From the NCBI GenBank assembly GCA_050299855.1, contig JBNKWQ010000005.1, positions 124,001-188,000 on the forward strand: DNA of 64,000 nt, given 5' to 3'. The notes beneath the pieces are model-generated. The model was not told the DNA's origin, did no database searches, and worked only from the letters and a program-made list of their open reading frames with translations. Source of the DNA: Hahella sp050299855 (GTDB lineage Bacteria; Pseudomonadota; Gammaproteobacteria; Pseudomonadales; Oleiphilaceae). This document shows, piece by piece, positions 24,428 through 33,563 of this stretch (the stretch's first letter is position 1; every line of letters starts with the position of its first letter). The translations under genes and the position numbers were made by a program.

Positions 24428-25753
24428 ATGTGGCATCGAGCGACGACAGGTGATAGTGGCGATTCAGGCAGGGCATGTAGCAGAAGGCGGATAACCGCTG
24501 CAGCATTTACCGGCCTGGTCTCCCTCCTGTGCGGATGGTGCTATGCACAGACACTGACCCAAACCCAAACCCAAACCCAAACAATTTCCGTACTTTATCT
24601 GGAACAGCAGGTTGAACAGCCGCCGGTGCTTTCCAATATCCTGCCGGAAGCGGCGGATAGCGGCCTTAAGGGCGCAGAGCTGGGCGTCGCGGATAACAAT
24701 ACGGCAGGTCGTTTTTTAAATCTGCACTACCAACTGGATGTCCGGGTCACCGGTTCAGTAGATGAGGCATTGGCGGCAGCCCGTTCCTGGCTTGCTGCCA
24801 GTGAAACACCTGCCGATCAAACTGTGCTTTCTCAAACAGAACATTCCCAAACAGCGCCTGGTCAAATAAAGGCAAACCACAGCCTGATCATCGCTAACCT
24901 GCCCACAGCGACTTTGTTAGCCCTGATGGATTTGCCCGAAGTCGGCAGCAGTATTGTTTTTAACACTGGCAGTGCCGACGACGAGTTGCGGGTAGAGCAA
25001 TGCCGTCCCGGTCTGCTGCATACACTGCCTAGTCGGGCCATGTTGGCCGATGCGTTGGTGCAGTTCCTGATTGCTCGTCGCTGGAATCACTGGCTGTTGA
25101 TCCAGGGCGGTACTCAAGGCGACGCGGCTTTTGCCAGGGCATTACAACGGGCAGGCCAGCGCTTTGGGGGAGTTTTCGTCGATATCCGGACCTGGAAATT
25201 TGATACCGATCTGCGTCGCACCGCCCAGCAGGAACTGCCGCTGTTTACCCAGACCGCTACCTATCAGGTGACCTTAGTGGCGGACGAACTAGGGGACGTG
25301 GGCGAGTATGTTCTCTATAACACTTGGCATCCGCGGCCGGTGGCAGGGACACAGGGGCTGACTGCAGTCGCTTGGCATCGGGTAGTGGAGCAGTGGGGGG
25401 CAGCCCAGTTGCAGAGTCGTTTTGAGGTTCTCGCCGGGCGCTGGATGAACAGTAAGGATTATGCCGCCTGGGTGGCCATGCGGGCCATAGCCGAGGCCGT
25501 TACACAGGCTGGCAGTATTGAGCCTGATGCCATTTACCGGACCCTGCTGGGTGACGGGTTCCAACTGGCAGGTTTTAAAGGGCGATCACTGTCATTCCGG
25601 TCATGGAACGGCCAACTGCGCCAGCCCATTCCGCTGGTGCATCCGCGAGCGTTGGTGAGTCAGTCTCCCCAGGAAGGGTTTCTGCATCCTGTCACCGATC
25701 TGGACACTTTGGGATATGACCGGGCTGAAACCCGCTGTCGTTTTAATCCCTGA
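24428..25753 (+). CDS. PQQ alcohol dehydrogenase-associated ABC substrate-binding protein
   Basis: A periplasmic binding-protein-like product with a branched-chain amino acid receptor fold. It belongs to the group always found with PQQ alcohol dehydrogenase ABC systems. The start at 24428 (441 aa) gives a twin-Arg-like SRRR segment followed by a hydrophobic core and CYAQ, a plausible signal peptide. Just after the cleavage point lies a TQTQTQTQTQT tract encoded by repeated CCCAAA units. The body contains NLPTATLLALMDLP, CRPGLLHTLPSRAMLADALVQFL and WAAMRAIAEAV-like ligand-pocket segments. It is the first gene of a four-gene plus-strand operon. The transported substance is not known. Confidence 0.85.
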   Translation: MWHRATTGDSGDSGRACSRRRITAAAFTGLVSLLCGWCYAQTLTQTQTQTQTISVLYLEQQVEQPPVLSNILPEAADSGLKGAELGVADNNTAGRFLNLHYQLDVRVTGSVDEALAAARSWLAASETPADQTVLSQTEHSQTAPGQIKANHSLIIANLPTATLLALMDLPEVGSSIVFNTGSADDELRVEQCRPGLLHTLPSRAMLADALVQFLIARRWNHWLLIQGGTQGDAAFARALQRAGQRFGGVFVDIRTWKFDTDLRRTAQQELPLFTQTATYQVTLVADELGDVGEYVLYNTWHPRPVAGTQGLTAVAWHRVVEQWGAAQLQSRFEVLAGRWMNSKDYAAWVAMRAIAEAVTQAGSIEPDAIYRTLLGDGFQLAGFKGRSLSFRSWNGQLRQPIPLVHPRALVSQSPQEGFLHPVTDLDTLGYDRAETRCRFNP

Positions 25754-25786
25754 TTGCTTAATCCTCTGATTTATTTGGAGCCCTAA

Positions 25787-26830
25787 ATGATGGAGCCAAA
25801 GATGAAAGCTACACGCTTATACAGACCGTTAACTGTTTCGGCTTCAACTAATTCGGTTTCAAATGCTGGAAAGTTCCTGATGTCGGCAGCGTTACTGATC
25901 TGCCTCGGTGCTTTTGACGCCTGGGCGGAGAAAGCCTATGTCTCCAATGAAAAGGACAACACGCTGTCAGTGATAGATCTGGATACCCTGGAGGTTATTG
26001 AGACCATTGCTGTAGGCCAGCGTCCCCGGGGAATCACTTTTGACCATACTTTCTCTCGCCTGTTTATCTGCGCCAGTGATGACGACACCATTCAGGTCAT
26101 GGATATGGACAGTCAGAAGATTATTACCAACCTGCCGTCAGGGGAGGACCCCGAGCAATTTTACCTACACCCCAATGACCGCCATCTTTATGTGGCTAAT
26201 GAGGATGATGCAGTGGTGACCGTGGTGGATATCGAAAATCGCGAAGTGATTGCCCAGATTGATGTTGGCGTCGAACCTGAAGGTATGGCGATCAGCCCCG
26301 ACGGCAAGTGGGCGGTGAACACCTCGGAAACCACCAATATGCTGCATTGGATAGATACGGAAACTCATCAACTGGTGGATAACACTGTCGTTGGCCAACG
26401 TCCCCGGCATGTGGAGTTCAGTCTGGATGGCAGGTTGTTGTGGTCTTCTTCAGAAATTGGCGGCACGGTCACGGTGTTAGATGTGATGAGCCGCAAAATC
26501 TTCAAGACTCTGGAATTCAAAATTCCTGGCGTTCATCGTGACAAGATCCAGCCGGTGGGGGTGAAGCTCACCGATGACGGGCGCTATGCTTTTGTTGCCC
26601 TGGGCCCTGCCAACCATATTGCTGTGGTGGATGCCGGGAGCTATGAAGTGCTGGACTATCTTTTGGTGGGCCGCCGGGTCTGGCATATGGCGTTTGCCAG
26701 TCGTCAGCACTTGTTGCTGAGTTCCAATGGGGTCAGTGGTGATGTCTCCGTTGTCGATGTGGATAAGCTTAAGGTGATCAAGTCCATCAAGGTAGGGCGC
26801 TATCCCTGGGGCATCGCGGTGAAGCCATGA
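25787..26830 (+). CDS. YVTN-type beta-propeller protein of the PQQ-associated ABC operon
   Basis: A 347-residue periplasmic beta-propeller with a signal peptide (ends near AWA). It has about seven YVTN/NHL-like blades, each with a segment such as KAYVSNEKDNTLSVIDLDTLEV, seen as repeated xxYVxNExDxxVxVVDxxxxxV, plus GQRPRGI, GVEPEGMAISPDG and GRYPWGIAVKP. The family is the PQQ-dependent catabolism-associated propeller. GGAGCCCTAA precedes the ATG. Its stop overlaps the next gene by 4 nt (ATGA), indicating translational coupling. It may act as a periplasmic scaffold or sensor for the ABC pair. Confidence 0.88.
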   Translation: MMEPKMKATRLYRPLTVSASTNSVSNAGKFLMSAALLICLGAFDAWAEKAYVSNEKDNTLSVIDLDTLEVIETIAVGQRPRGITFDHTFSRLFICASDDDTIQVMDMDSQKIITNLPSGEDPEQFYLHPNDRHLYVANEDDAVVTVVDIENREVIAQIDVGVEPEGMAISPDGKWAVNTSETTNMLHWIDTETHQLVDNTVVGQRPRHVEFSLDGRLLWSSSEIGGTVTVLDVMSRKIFKTLEFKIPGVHRDKIQPVGVKLTDDGRYAFVALGPANHIAVVDAGSYEVLDYLLVGRRVWHMAFASRQHLLLSSNGVSGDVSVVDVDKLKVIKSIKVGRYPWGIAVKP

Positions 26831-27681
26831 ACGTAGCATTCTCAATCCTGGAGATAGGTGAGCAGGCATCGACAGGCGCCTATTGTTCCCAGGCTGAACC
26901 GGCACTAAGTGTCCGTGGTCTGGCCTATGATTATGGCCATCGCCGAGGTTATCTCAAAGGCGCAAACCGCTCGTCCCGCCCGGCATTGGACCAGATCGAT
27001 TTCACCCTGTCCAAGGGCCACTTCAATGTCCTGCTGGGTCCAAACGGGGCGGGCAAAAGTACATTGTTTGCGTTACTTACCCGGCTGTTTGTTCCCCAGG
27101 CAGGACAGATTGAGCTCTTTGGGCGTGATCTGGTGAAGTCGCCGGCCAGGGTGCTGGCGGAGATCGGCGTCGTGTTTCAGCAAAGTACCCTGGATATGGA
27201 CCTGAGTGTGGAGCAGAACCTGATCTACCAGGGGGCGCTGCATGGACTCAGTCCGAGAGTGGTGCGGGAACGTATGCAGGACGATATGCAGTGTTTTGAT
27301 CTTAGTGGCCGTCTGCAAGACAAGGTGCGACAACTGAACGGGGGGCATCGTCGGCGTCTGGAAATTGTCCGTGCTCTATTGCATCAGCCGAAAATATTGC
27401 TGCTTGACGAACCGACCTCAGGGCTAGACCTGGATAGCCGCCGTTACCTGAATGACCGCGTTCATCAACTATGCCTGGAACGGGGGCTTTGTGTGCTGTG
27501 GGCGACCCATTTGATGGAGGAGGTCCGTGACACCGATGAGGTGATTCTGTTGCACGAGGGTAATATTGCGGTGCAGGGTAACAGCCGCCAGCTTTGTTAT
27601 CACTTCGGTTGCGATGATATCACCGGCGTGTTTCGCTGCCTGACCGATAATTCGGATCTGACTGACGGAGAACCGCGATGA
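26827..27681 (+). CDS. ABC transporter ATP-binding protein, PQQ-associated
   Basis: A 284-residue ABC ATPase. Walker A is GPNGAGKST (about residue 74), the Q-loop is VVFQQSTLD, the signature is LNGGHRRRLEI in place of LSGGQ (usual for this branch), Walker B is ILLLDEPTSGLD, and the switch His is in WATHLMEEV. The first 40 residues are an extension before the domain. The start overlaps the propeller stop by 4 nt, and its own stop overlaps the permease start by 4 nt. With the permease it forms an ABC-2 exporter-type complex linked to PQQ-dependent alcohol oxidation (Pseudomonas ped loci). Confidence 0.92.
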   Translation: MNVAFSILEIGEQASTGAYCSQAEPALSVRGLAYDYGHRRGYLKGANRSSRPALDQIDFTLSKGHFNVLLGPNGAGKSTLFALLTRLFVPQAGQIELFGRDLVKSPARVLAEIGVVFQQSTLDMDLSVEQNLIYQGALHGLSPRVVRERMQDDMQCFDLSGRLQDKVRQLNGGHRRRLEIVRALLHQPKILLLDEPTSGLDLDSRRYLNDRVHQLCLERGLCVLWATHLMEEVRDTDEVILLHEGNIAVQGNSRQLCYHFGCDDITGVFRCLTDNSDLTDGEPR

Positions 27682-28484
27682 ACGGGATGGGATACTGGCA
27701 GTGCTTTCTAGGCATTCTGCGGCGGGAACTGCTGCGCTTTTTTCAGCAACGCAGCCGGTTTATCAGCGCACTGATTCGTCCCTTGCTGTGGCTGGGTGTT
27801 TTTGCCGCAGGCTTTCGTGCGGCCCTGGGAATTGCCATTATTCCTCCCTATCAAAGCTACATTACTTATGAGGTGTATATAGCGCCTGGGCTGATCGGCA
27901 TGATCCTGCTTTTCAACGGTATGCAGAGTGCGCTATCGATGGTGTATGACCGAGAAATGGGCAGCATGCGAATTCTGCTCACCAGCCCTGCGGCAAGGGG
28001 CTTTCTGCTGATCAGTAAGCTGCTGGCATCGGGTCTTGTATCGTTGTTGCAGGTGGCCGGTTTTCTTCTGATATGCTGCCTGTTCGGCATCGAGACCACC
28101 TGGGAAGGGTATCTCTTTTTGTTCCCTGCAGCGCTTTTGGCGGCGCTGATGCTGGGGGCGATGGGGTTGTTGCTGTCGTCGCTGATCCGGCAGCTGGAGA
28201 ATTTTGCCGGCGTCATGAATTTTGTGGTCTTCCCGTTATTCTTCCTGTCATCGGCACTTTATCCCTTGTGGAAAATGCGTGAATCCAGCGAACTGCTATA
28301 CGGTATCTGTGCTTTTAACCCATTCACCTATGCGGTGGAGCTGATCCGTTTTGCGATGTATTCCCGGCTCGACGGCATCGCGTTGGTGGTAACCCTTTCC
28401 ACTATGATAGTTTTATTGCTGCTCGCAATTTTCAGTTATGACCCTAAGCACGGGATGATGGTTCGCAAAGCAGGTGCTTTTTAG
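27678..28484 (+). CDS. ABC-2 type permease, PedC-like
   Basis: A 268-residue integral membrane protein with about six transmembrane helices, of the ABC-2 exporter type. The conserved amphipathic MGSMRILLTSPAARGFLLISK loop lies in the middle, visible as REMGSMRILLTSP, and the late CAFNPFTYAVELIRF is typical of the family. It is coupled to the ATPase by a 4-nt overlap. In pseudomonads the orthologue (pedC) is needed for growth on phenylethanol or other alcohols; the transported compound is unknown. It is the last gene of the operon. No T-run terminator is visible downstream. Confidence 0.9.
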   Translation: MNGMGYWQCFLGILRRELLRFFQQRSRFISALIRPLLWLGVFAAGFRAALGIAIIPPYQSYITYEVYIAPGLIGMILLFNGMQSALSMVYDREMGSMRILLTSPAARGFLLISKLLASGLVSLLQVAGFLLICCLFGIETTWEGYLFLFPAALLAALMLGAMGLLLSSLIRQLENFAGVMNFVVFPLFFLSSALYPLWKMRESSELLYGICAFNPFTYAVELIRFAMYSRLDGIALVVTLSTMIVLLLLAIFSYDPKHGMMVRKAGAF

Positions 28485-28827
28485 CCTTTGATGGGGGACG
28501 CTACAGGTATCTGTATCTGGACATGAAATATGATTAGTGTACTATTCAATCGTCTCAAAAATTATAGACACTGAATTATAGTATTGACCGTATATATAAG
28601 GGTTTATACGGTTTTGATTTTTATTTTTATATTTTGAATACAAAGTAATAATTGAATTAGCAGCACGCATGAATCCTGCTGAGTAGCTCCTATCTCAGCT
28701 CGCCTGGTGTGCGTCAATGATCACAATCCCGTCAGGATTTTTATCCGATCTGGCACACCAACAACATCGGCGTCTGAAATGCCTACTGAACACATGAGAT
28801 CTGACGTGTTGCAGCAATGAGGACAAG
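28485..28827. other. AT-rich region upstream of ectD
   Basis: 343 bp, AT-rich compared with its neighbours, with no accepted gene. It contains the ectD promoter region, including a 26-bp palindrome at 28587-28612, and a GAGGA ribosome-binding site just before 28828. Confidence 0.55.
28584..28612 (+). promoter_or_regulatory. Palindrome overlapping a -35-like element upstream of ectD
   Basis: Perfect 8-bp arms ACCGTATA (28587-28594) and TATACGGT (28605-28612) around a 10-nt centre. TTGACC at 28584-28589 resembles a -35 box, with TACGGT 17 nt further on as a poor -10. A palindromic operator for a MarR-type regulator would be plausible upstream of an ectoine gene. The distance to the ATG (about 215 nt) is long. 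Function is inference. Confidence 0.4.
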
Positions 28828-29805
28828 ATGGACAGTATTCTCCACGACAGTTGTGCGACGACAACTGATAGAGCAGTGCCTGAACAGATCCAGGATTTAT
28901 ATCCTTCACGATCTGGTGTGGGAGGTGCCATCAGCACCCGTTTGGATCCTGTCGTCTATGCCGACTCTGATACCGCGAGCCCAATTAATCCAGCATTGGT
29001 AAAACAATATGAGGAACAGGGTTTTCTCATTCTTGAAAACCTGTTCAGTGAAGATGAGATTAAAAACTACCAGTTGGAGTTGGAGCGGCTGCGTCTGGAT
29101 GAGGATCTGAAACTCGCTGAGCAGGCGATTACCGAGCCGGGGTCCGGAGAGATTCGCTCTATATTTAAAGTCCATGCCGTCAGCAGGAAATTCCAGCAGC
29201 TGATGTGTGATCACCGTCTCGCCGGGCTGGCGCAATACCTGCTTAACGATGAAATCTATATCCACCAGTCCAGGGTCAACTACAAACCGGGTTTCCGGGG
29301 TAAGGAATTCTACTGGCATTCCGACTTTGAAACCTGGCACGTAGAGGACGGCATGCCGCGAATGCGTGCCCTGAGCATGTCTATTATTCTTACTGACAAC
29401 TATGAGCACAATGGTCCATTGATGTTGATTCCCGGTTCTCATCGACGCTATGTACGCTGCGAAGGGGAGACACCGGCGGATCACTACAGACAGTCCCTCA
29501 AAAAGCAGGAACTGGGAATACCCAGCGACGACTGCCTGGCCCGTTTGGTGGCGGATGGCGGTATTGTTACTGCCACCGGCAGACCCGGCAGCCTGATTAT
29601 TTTTGACTGCAACACCATGCACGGTTCCAACGGCAATATCACGCCGTTTCCGCGCTCCAATGTTTTTATGGTGTTTAATGCCATGAGCAATCAGGTGGTG
29701 GCGCCTTTCTGCCGGCAGCCGCCCAGACCTGAGTATATTTGCGCCCGGAACAGCATCGTTCCCCTGAGGGTTCGGGCTGATAAAGTCAGTCTTCACAAGG
29801 CTTGA
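28828..29805 (+). CDS. ectD: Ectoine hydroxylase
   Basis: A 325-residue Fe(II)/2-oxoglutarate dioxygenase that converts ectoine to 5-hydroxyectoine, an osmolyte. The diagnostic EctD signature is present: FYWHSDFETWHVEDGMPRM near 165-183, carrying the HxD iron ligands. DLYPSR and TRLDPVVY occur near the N-terminus, and the distal iron His is in NTMHGSNGN. LIPGSHRRYV is also conserved. AATGAGGACAAG precedes the ATG. The ectABC biosynthesis genes are not adjacent, so ectoine must come from another locus or from uptake. It converges on selO. Confidence 0.93.
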   Translation: MDSILHDSCATTTDRAVPEQIQDLYPSRSGVGGAISTRLDPVVYADSDTASPINPALVKQYEEQGFLILENLFSEDEIKNYQLELERLRLDEDLKLAEQAITEPGSGEIRSIFKVHAVSRKFQQLMCDHRLAGLAQYLLNDEIYIHQSRVNYKPGFRGKEFYWHSDFETWHVEDGMPRMRALSMSIILTDNYEHNGPLMLIPGSHRRYVRCEGETPADHYRQSLKKQELGIPSDDCLARLVADGGIVTATGRPGSLIIFDCNTMHGSNGNITPFPRSNVFMVFNAMSNQVVAPFCRQPPRPEYICARNSIVPLRVRADKVSLHKA

Positions 29806-29872
29806 ACAGTCATTGATGTTGGCCGGAAAGAGTCCGTCAGGACCTATGCCGGTTCTGTGTCGCAGCGACTGT

Positions 29873-31267
29873 TCATGAGTTCAACTTTGAAATCTCTGGA
29901 AACTCATCAAAGGGATGTTGTAATGCCTGCAATATCAGGTTGATGGTGTCCCTATCCTGTTGTTCGGCGGCCGTCAGGGCTTTCTGCATCAACGAAGCGT
30001 TTAATATCAGGGCTGGGTTATGTGCTGCCATCGTCTGCCGGCGCTTTAGTTCCGGCTGTTTATTCAGGACCTGCCGGTAACGATTCCACCAATGCCCGAA
30101 GGCGTCCTGATCATGGAAGCTTTGGTAGAGTTCCGGTGATGGATCTGAGAACTGCGCGTCGGTCAGTTTTCGGAAACTGGTGGTGTAATCCACTCGCCCG
30201 GTTACCAGCAGCGACAGCCAATCTTCAATCAATGTCTCCTGAATATCGACAGTCACGGATTCGATACCCAGTTTCTTTGCCATCAAGTTCTGGTAGCAGC
30301 GGTGATATAACTTTGGATATTCGTCGACGATGGACTGCAGCTCCTCTGGACTTAACCAGGGCAGAAAGCAGTTGGCCAGTCGCACCAGGTTCCAGCGTCC
30401 GACATCCGGCTGCTGGTCGAAAGCATAGCGGCTGAAGTCATCGGCCGGATTACAGCTGAAACGTGGATTGTAGGCTTCCATAAAAGCACAGGGGCCGTAG
30501 TCCATGGTCAATCCCAGGAGGGAGGAATTATCCGTATTCATCACCCCATGACACCATCCCTGGGCCTGCCATTGGGCAATTAGTGCCGCAGTGCGGGCAA
30601 CAATCTGTGTCAGCAGCGCAGCGTAGGGATTTTCTGCCTGACCGCAGTCCCGGTAGTAATGTGTCAGGGTGAAGTCGAGCAACTGCTGTAAGTGCCTATA
30701 TTGTTGGTTGTGGAAAAAATACTGGCAGTGGCCGAAGCGGAGAAAGCTGGGGCTGACACGAACGAGAATCGCCGCAGGTTCGCTGCTGGCTTTACGGATC
30801 ACCCGTTCCTCACTGCCGATCGCCGCCAGGCTGCGAGTCGTAGGTATCCCCAGAGCTGCCAGATGCTCACTCATCAGGTATTCCCGCAGGCAGCCTGCCA
30901 TAGTGGCGCGGCCGTCGGCGAGACGCGAAAAGGGCGTTATACCGGAACCTTTCAACTGTACCTCCCAAAGTTCTTTCCGGCTGTCGGCTAGTGCACCTAT
31001 ATAAGCGGATCGACCGTCACCCAGGCGGGGATTGTAGTCACCAAACTGATGCCCGGCGTAGACACTGGCAAAGGCGGTAATCCGAGTGTTTGCACTGAGC
31101 AGATTGATATCCTCCGACGTTAACTGAGGCAGTTGGAATTGCTGTTCGAGCAAAGAGTTCTCGCCAAGCAGGCTGGGCCGGGTTAGACCCTGAACTTCTA
31201 CCGGAGTGGTGAAGGGCATCCCTAATTGCTGATAGTGAGCTGGCTGGAGACTTTTTCTTAATGCCAT
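29873..31267 (-). CDS. selO: SelO protein AMPylator (YdiU/UPF0061 family)
   Basis: A 464-residue pseudokinase-fold enzyme that transfers AMP from ATP to Ser, Thr or Tyr of proteins, linked to redox stress. Conserved pieces are YAGHQFGDYNPRLGDGRSAYIG, seen as YAGHQFG and PRLGDGR near the N-terminus, then REYLMSEHLAALGIPTTRSL, and the NTDNSSLLGLTMDYGP active-site segment. The C-terminus ends EFPEISKLNS and lacks the terminal Cys-containing tail (CSS/CSU) I recall in E. coli and animal SelO, so the redox-switch disulfide may be missing. The start ATG has only a weak ribosome-binding site. It stands alone. Confidence 0.92.
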   Translation of the reverse strand: MALRKSLQPAHYQQLGMPFTTPVEVQGLTRPSLLGENSLLEQQFQLPQLTSEDINLLSANTRITAFASVYAGHQFGDYNPRLGDGRSAYIGALADSRKELWEVQLKGSGITPFSRLADGRATMAGCLREYLMSEHLAALGIPTTRSLAAIGSEERVIRKASSEPAAILVRVSPSFLRFGHCQYFFHNQQYRHLQQLLDFTLTHYYRDCGQAENPYAALLTQIVARTAALIAQWQAQGWCHGVMNTDNSSLLGLTMDYGPCAFMEAYNPRFSCNPADDFSRYAFDQQPDVGRWNLVRLANCFLPWLSPEELQSIVDEYPKLYHRCYQNLMAKKLGIESVTVDIQETLIEDWLSLLVTGRVDYTTSFRKLTDAQFSDPSPELYQSFHDQDAFGHWWNRYRQVLNKQPELKRRQTMAAHNPALILNASLMQKALTAAEQQDRDTINLILQALQHPFDEFPEISKLNS

Positions 31268-31306
31268 TGCGAATAGGTCCGGGTGTCACGATCAGGTACC
31301 GGGCTG

Positions 31307-33544
31307 TTAAATTTCTATCTGTGTTCCCAGCACCCTCAAGACTTCATACGTGGTAGTCAGGCCATTGTGAACCCGGGTCTTGGCATCTGCAATCAATGTC
31401 ACCAGGCCATTGGCGACAGCGATTTCCTGCAGCTCTTTGCTGGAGGCACCACCGGCAATATGGTGGCGGAGCTCGTCAGTCATCGTCAGTACTTCGTACA
31501 GACCGATGCGACCCTTGTAGCCGTTATTGCATTTAGGACAGCCACGACCCTGATAGGTTTTCAGTTGCGGATCGTCAAAGAGTGCTCCCAACAGGTAGAC
31601 TTCTTCTTCATTGGGGGGAATTTCCTCCCGGCAATGCTCACAGATCTTCCTCACCAGCCGTTGCGCGATAATACACTCCAGGGCCTGAGCTGCCACAAAG
31701 GGTTTGATGCCCAGGTCCAGTAGCCGGGCAATGGTACCGACCGAAGAATTGGTGTGCAGGGTGGAGAACACCAGATGGCCGGTAAGGGCGGCGTGCAGGG
31801 CGACCTCGGCAGTTTCAAAATCACGTATTTCACCCAGCAGGATGATGTCCGGGTCCTGGCGTAATATGGCTCGGAGAATTGAAGCGAAGCTGAGGCCGAT
31901 CTTTTCCCGCACGGACACCTGGCCGGCCATATCGAGATAAAATTCTACCGGGTCCTCGATCGTGACGTAGTTCTTTTCGCTGCTGGCATTGTGTTGCAGC
32001 AGAGCATACAGGGTGGTGCTTTTACCGCTGCCGGTAGGCCCGGTGGCCAGGATCATGCCCTGGGGTCTGTTGATAGAGGCCTCCAGGCGTTTGGCATTGA
32101 TCTCTGACAGACCCAGGCTATTGAGATTCTTTACCGAGGAGTTGCGTTCCAGTACCCGCATGACCACCTTTTCACCATTCAGGGTCGGCAGAGTGGAAAT
32201 ACGCAGATCCACCACCTGCATGGGTGTTTTGACGGTGATCCTGCCATCCTGGGGACGGCGGCGTTCACTGATGTCCAGCTCCGACATCACTTTGATGCGC
32301 GACACCAGCGACATATGCATGTTGTGGGGAATGCGGATCTTGTCCTCCAGCACACCGTCGATACGATAGCGCACCACCACCTGATTGGTACGTGGATGGA
32401 TATGAATGTCACTGGCACCCAGCCGCAGCGCTTCAATGATAATGGCATTAACCAGTCTCACTGCAGGGGGTTGTTCGGTTTCGCGGAGCAGATCTTCCAG
32501 GGACTCATCATCTTCGTCTTCGATAACAACTTCGATTCCCTCGAATGGATCGACCCCCATGACGATACTTTCAAGATCTTTGATGCTGGCGTCGTCGTCG
32601 CCAAAAAGTTCCTGCAGTTTCTTTTCCACGTTGCTGAGGGTGGTGATGACCGGATCAATCTGCAACGCAGTGGTAAAGCTTAGCTCTTCGATCAGTTCTA
32701 CGTTGAGAGGATCTGCCATGGCCAGCAACAGGCGTTTGCCGGTCACCTTAAGAGGTATGATTAATTGCTTCTGGCAGAAATTTTTGGGAATGAGCGAGAG
32801 TACCGCAGGGTCTATCTGGAATTCGGACAGCGCAACCTCCTCAAAGAACATTTCCTTTTTCAGCAGGCTGAGCAGCTTCTTTTCGTCAATCCACTGTTTT
32901 TCCACTAACAGCTTGATCACCGGTTGTTTGCGGGATTGCTGCAGTTTGAAAATCTCCTGCACTTGTTGTTTGTTCAGCAGGTTGTGCTTGTGCAGCATCA
33001 GGGCGAGCTGGCTGCGATTCTGCTGGGCTAGTTTGGAAAACGTCGCTAGATCTTTTTGCTGCTGGACGGTGGTTTGTTCCAGTTGCTTGTTTTTCTGAAT
33101 GAGGTCGTATTGCTCCAGGGCCAGGGCAACGGTTACCCGCAGATCATCGTCATTCCAGGGTTTGAGGATAAAACGGTAAACCGCGCCATCTTTGATGGCT
33201 GCCATCACCGCTGTGGTGTCAGCATGGCCGGTTAACATGATGCGAATGGTGTCGGGGGAAAGTTCCTTGACCTTGCGCAGCAACTCGGCGCCGGTCATGC
33301 CCGGCATTTTGTAATCGGAGATCATCAGGTGGATCGGCTGTTGTTCAAAATAAGCCAGGGCTTCGATGGCATTGTTAGCGGCCAGAATCCGGTAACTTTC
33401 TTTGCGGAATACTCTGGTCAGAGCGCTGAGCACAGCGGGTTCATCATCAACCAGCAGGATGTTATAAACGGTCCTACCCTTTACCGGCTCCTCGTTGGTG
33501 TCGGAATCCTGCTGGTTAACAAACAATGATGCAAAGCGGGACAT
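31307..33544 (-). CDS. Response regulator fused to a PilB/GspE-type secretion ATPase
   Basis: A 745-residue fusion. An N-terminal receiver domain (about 28-145) has the phospho-acceptor Asp in LMISDYKMPGM and the Lys in ILKPW. A coiled linker (about 150-185) leads to an MshEN/T2SSE_N domain (about 190-320). The ATPase follows, with Walker A GPTGSGKSTTLY (near 505), Asp box, Walker B ILLGEIRD, a His box (FSTLHTNS) and the zinc tetracysteine CEHC/CPKC (about 645-695). Such ATPases power type IV pilus extension or type II secretion. No pilus or gsp genes are nearby. The partner kinase and an MglA-like GTPase lie just upstream. AATGAGGTAGCTT gives a good ribosome-binding site. Confidence 0.88.
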   Translation of the reverse strand: MSRFASLFVNQQDSDTNEEPVKGRTVYNILLVDDEPAVLSALTRVFRKESYRILAANNAIEALAYFEQQPIHLMISDYKMPGMTGAELLRKVKELSPDTIRIMLTGHADTTAVMAAIKDGAVYRFILKPWNDDDLRVTVALALEQYDLIQKNKQLEQTTVQQQKDLATFSKLAQQNRSQLALMLHKHNLLNKQQVQEIFKLQQSRKQPVIKLLVEKQWIDEKKLLSLLKKEMFFEEVALSEFQIDPAVLSLIPKNFCQKQLIIPLKVTGKRLLLAMADPLNVELIEELSFTTALQIDPVITTLSNVEKKLQELFGDDDASIKDLESIVMGVDPFEGIEVVIEDEDDESLEDLLRETEQPPAVRLVNAIIIEALRLGASDIHIHPRTNQVVVRYRIDGVLEDKIRIPHNMHMSLVSRIKVMSELDISERRRPQDGRITVKTPMQVVDLRISTLPTLNGEKVVMRVLERNSSVKNLNSLGLSEINAKRLEASINRPQGMILATGPTGSGKSTTLYALLQHNASSEKNYVTIEDPVEFYLDMAGQVSVREKIGLSFASILRAILRQDPDIILLGEIRDFETAEVALHAALTGHLVFSTLHTNSSVGTIARLLDLGIKPFVAAQALECIIAQRLVRKICEHCREEIPPNEEEVYLLGALFDDPQLKTYQGRGCPKCNNGYKGRIGLYEVLTMTDELRHHIAGGASSKELQEIAVANGLVTLIADAKTRVHNGLTTTYEVLRVLGTQIEI

Positions 33545-33563
33545 AAGCTACCTCATTGGCTGG

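Noticed and set aside
28906..29796. 296-residue minus-strand ORF opposite ectD
   Set aside because: EctD signature is unmistakable on the plus strand.
29803..29876. Inverted TGAACAGTC/GACTGTTCA pair spanning the ectD and selO stops
   Set aside because: Arms are 56 nt apart and include stop codons of both genes; may be coincidence and there is no T-run, so not called a terminator.
31307..33544. Type II secretion or type IV pilus operon
   Set aside because: Only the ATPase is of that kind; no pilin, platform, secretin or prepilin peptidase gene lies near it, and the receiver domain points to a regulatory module.
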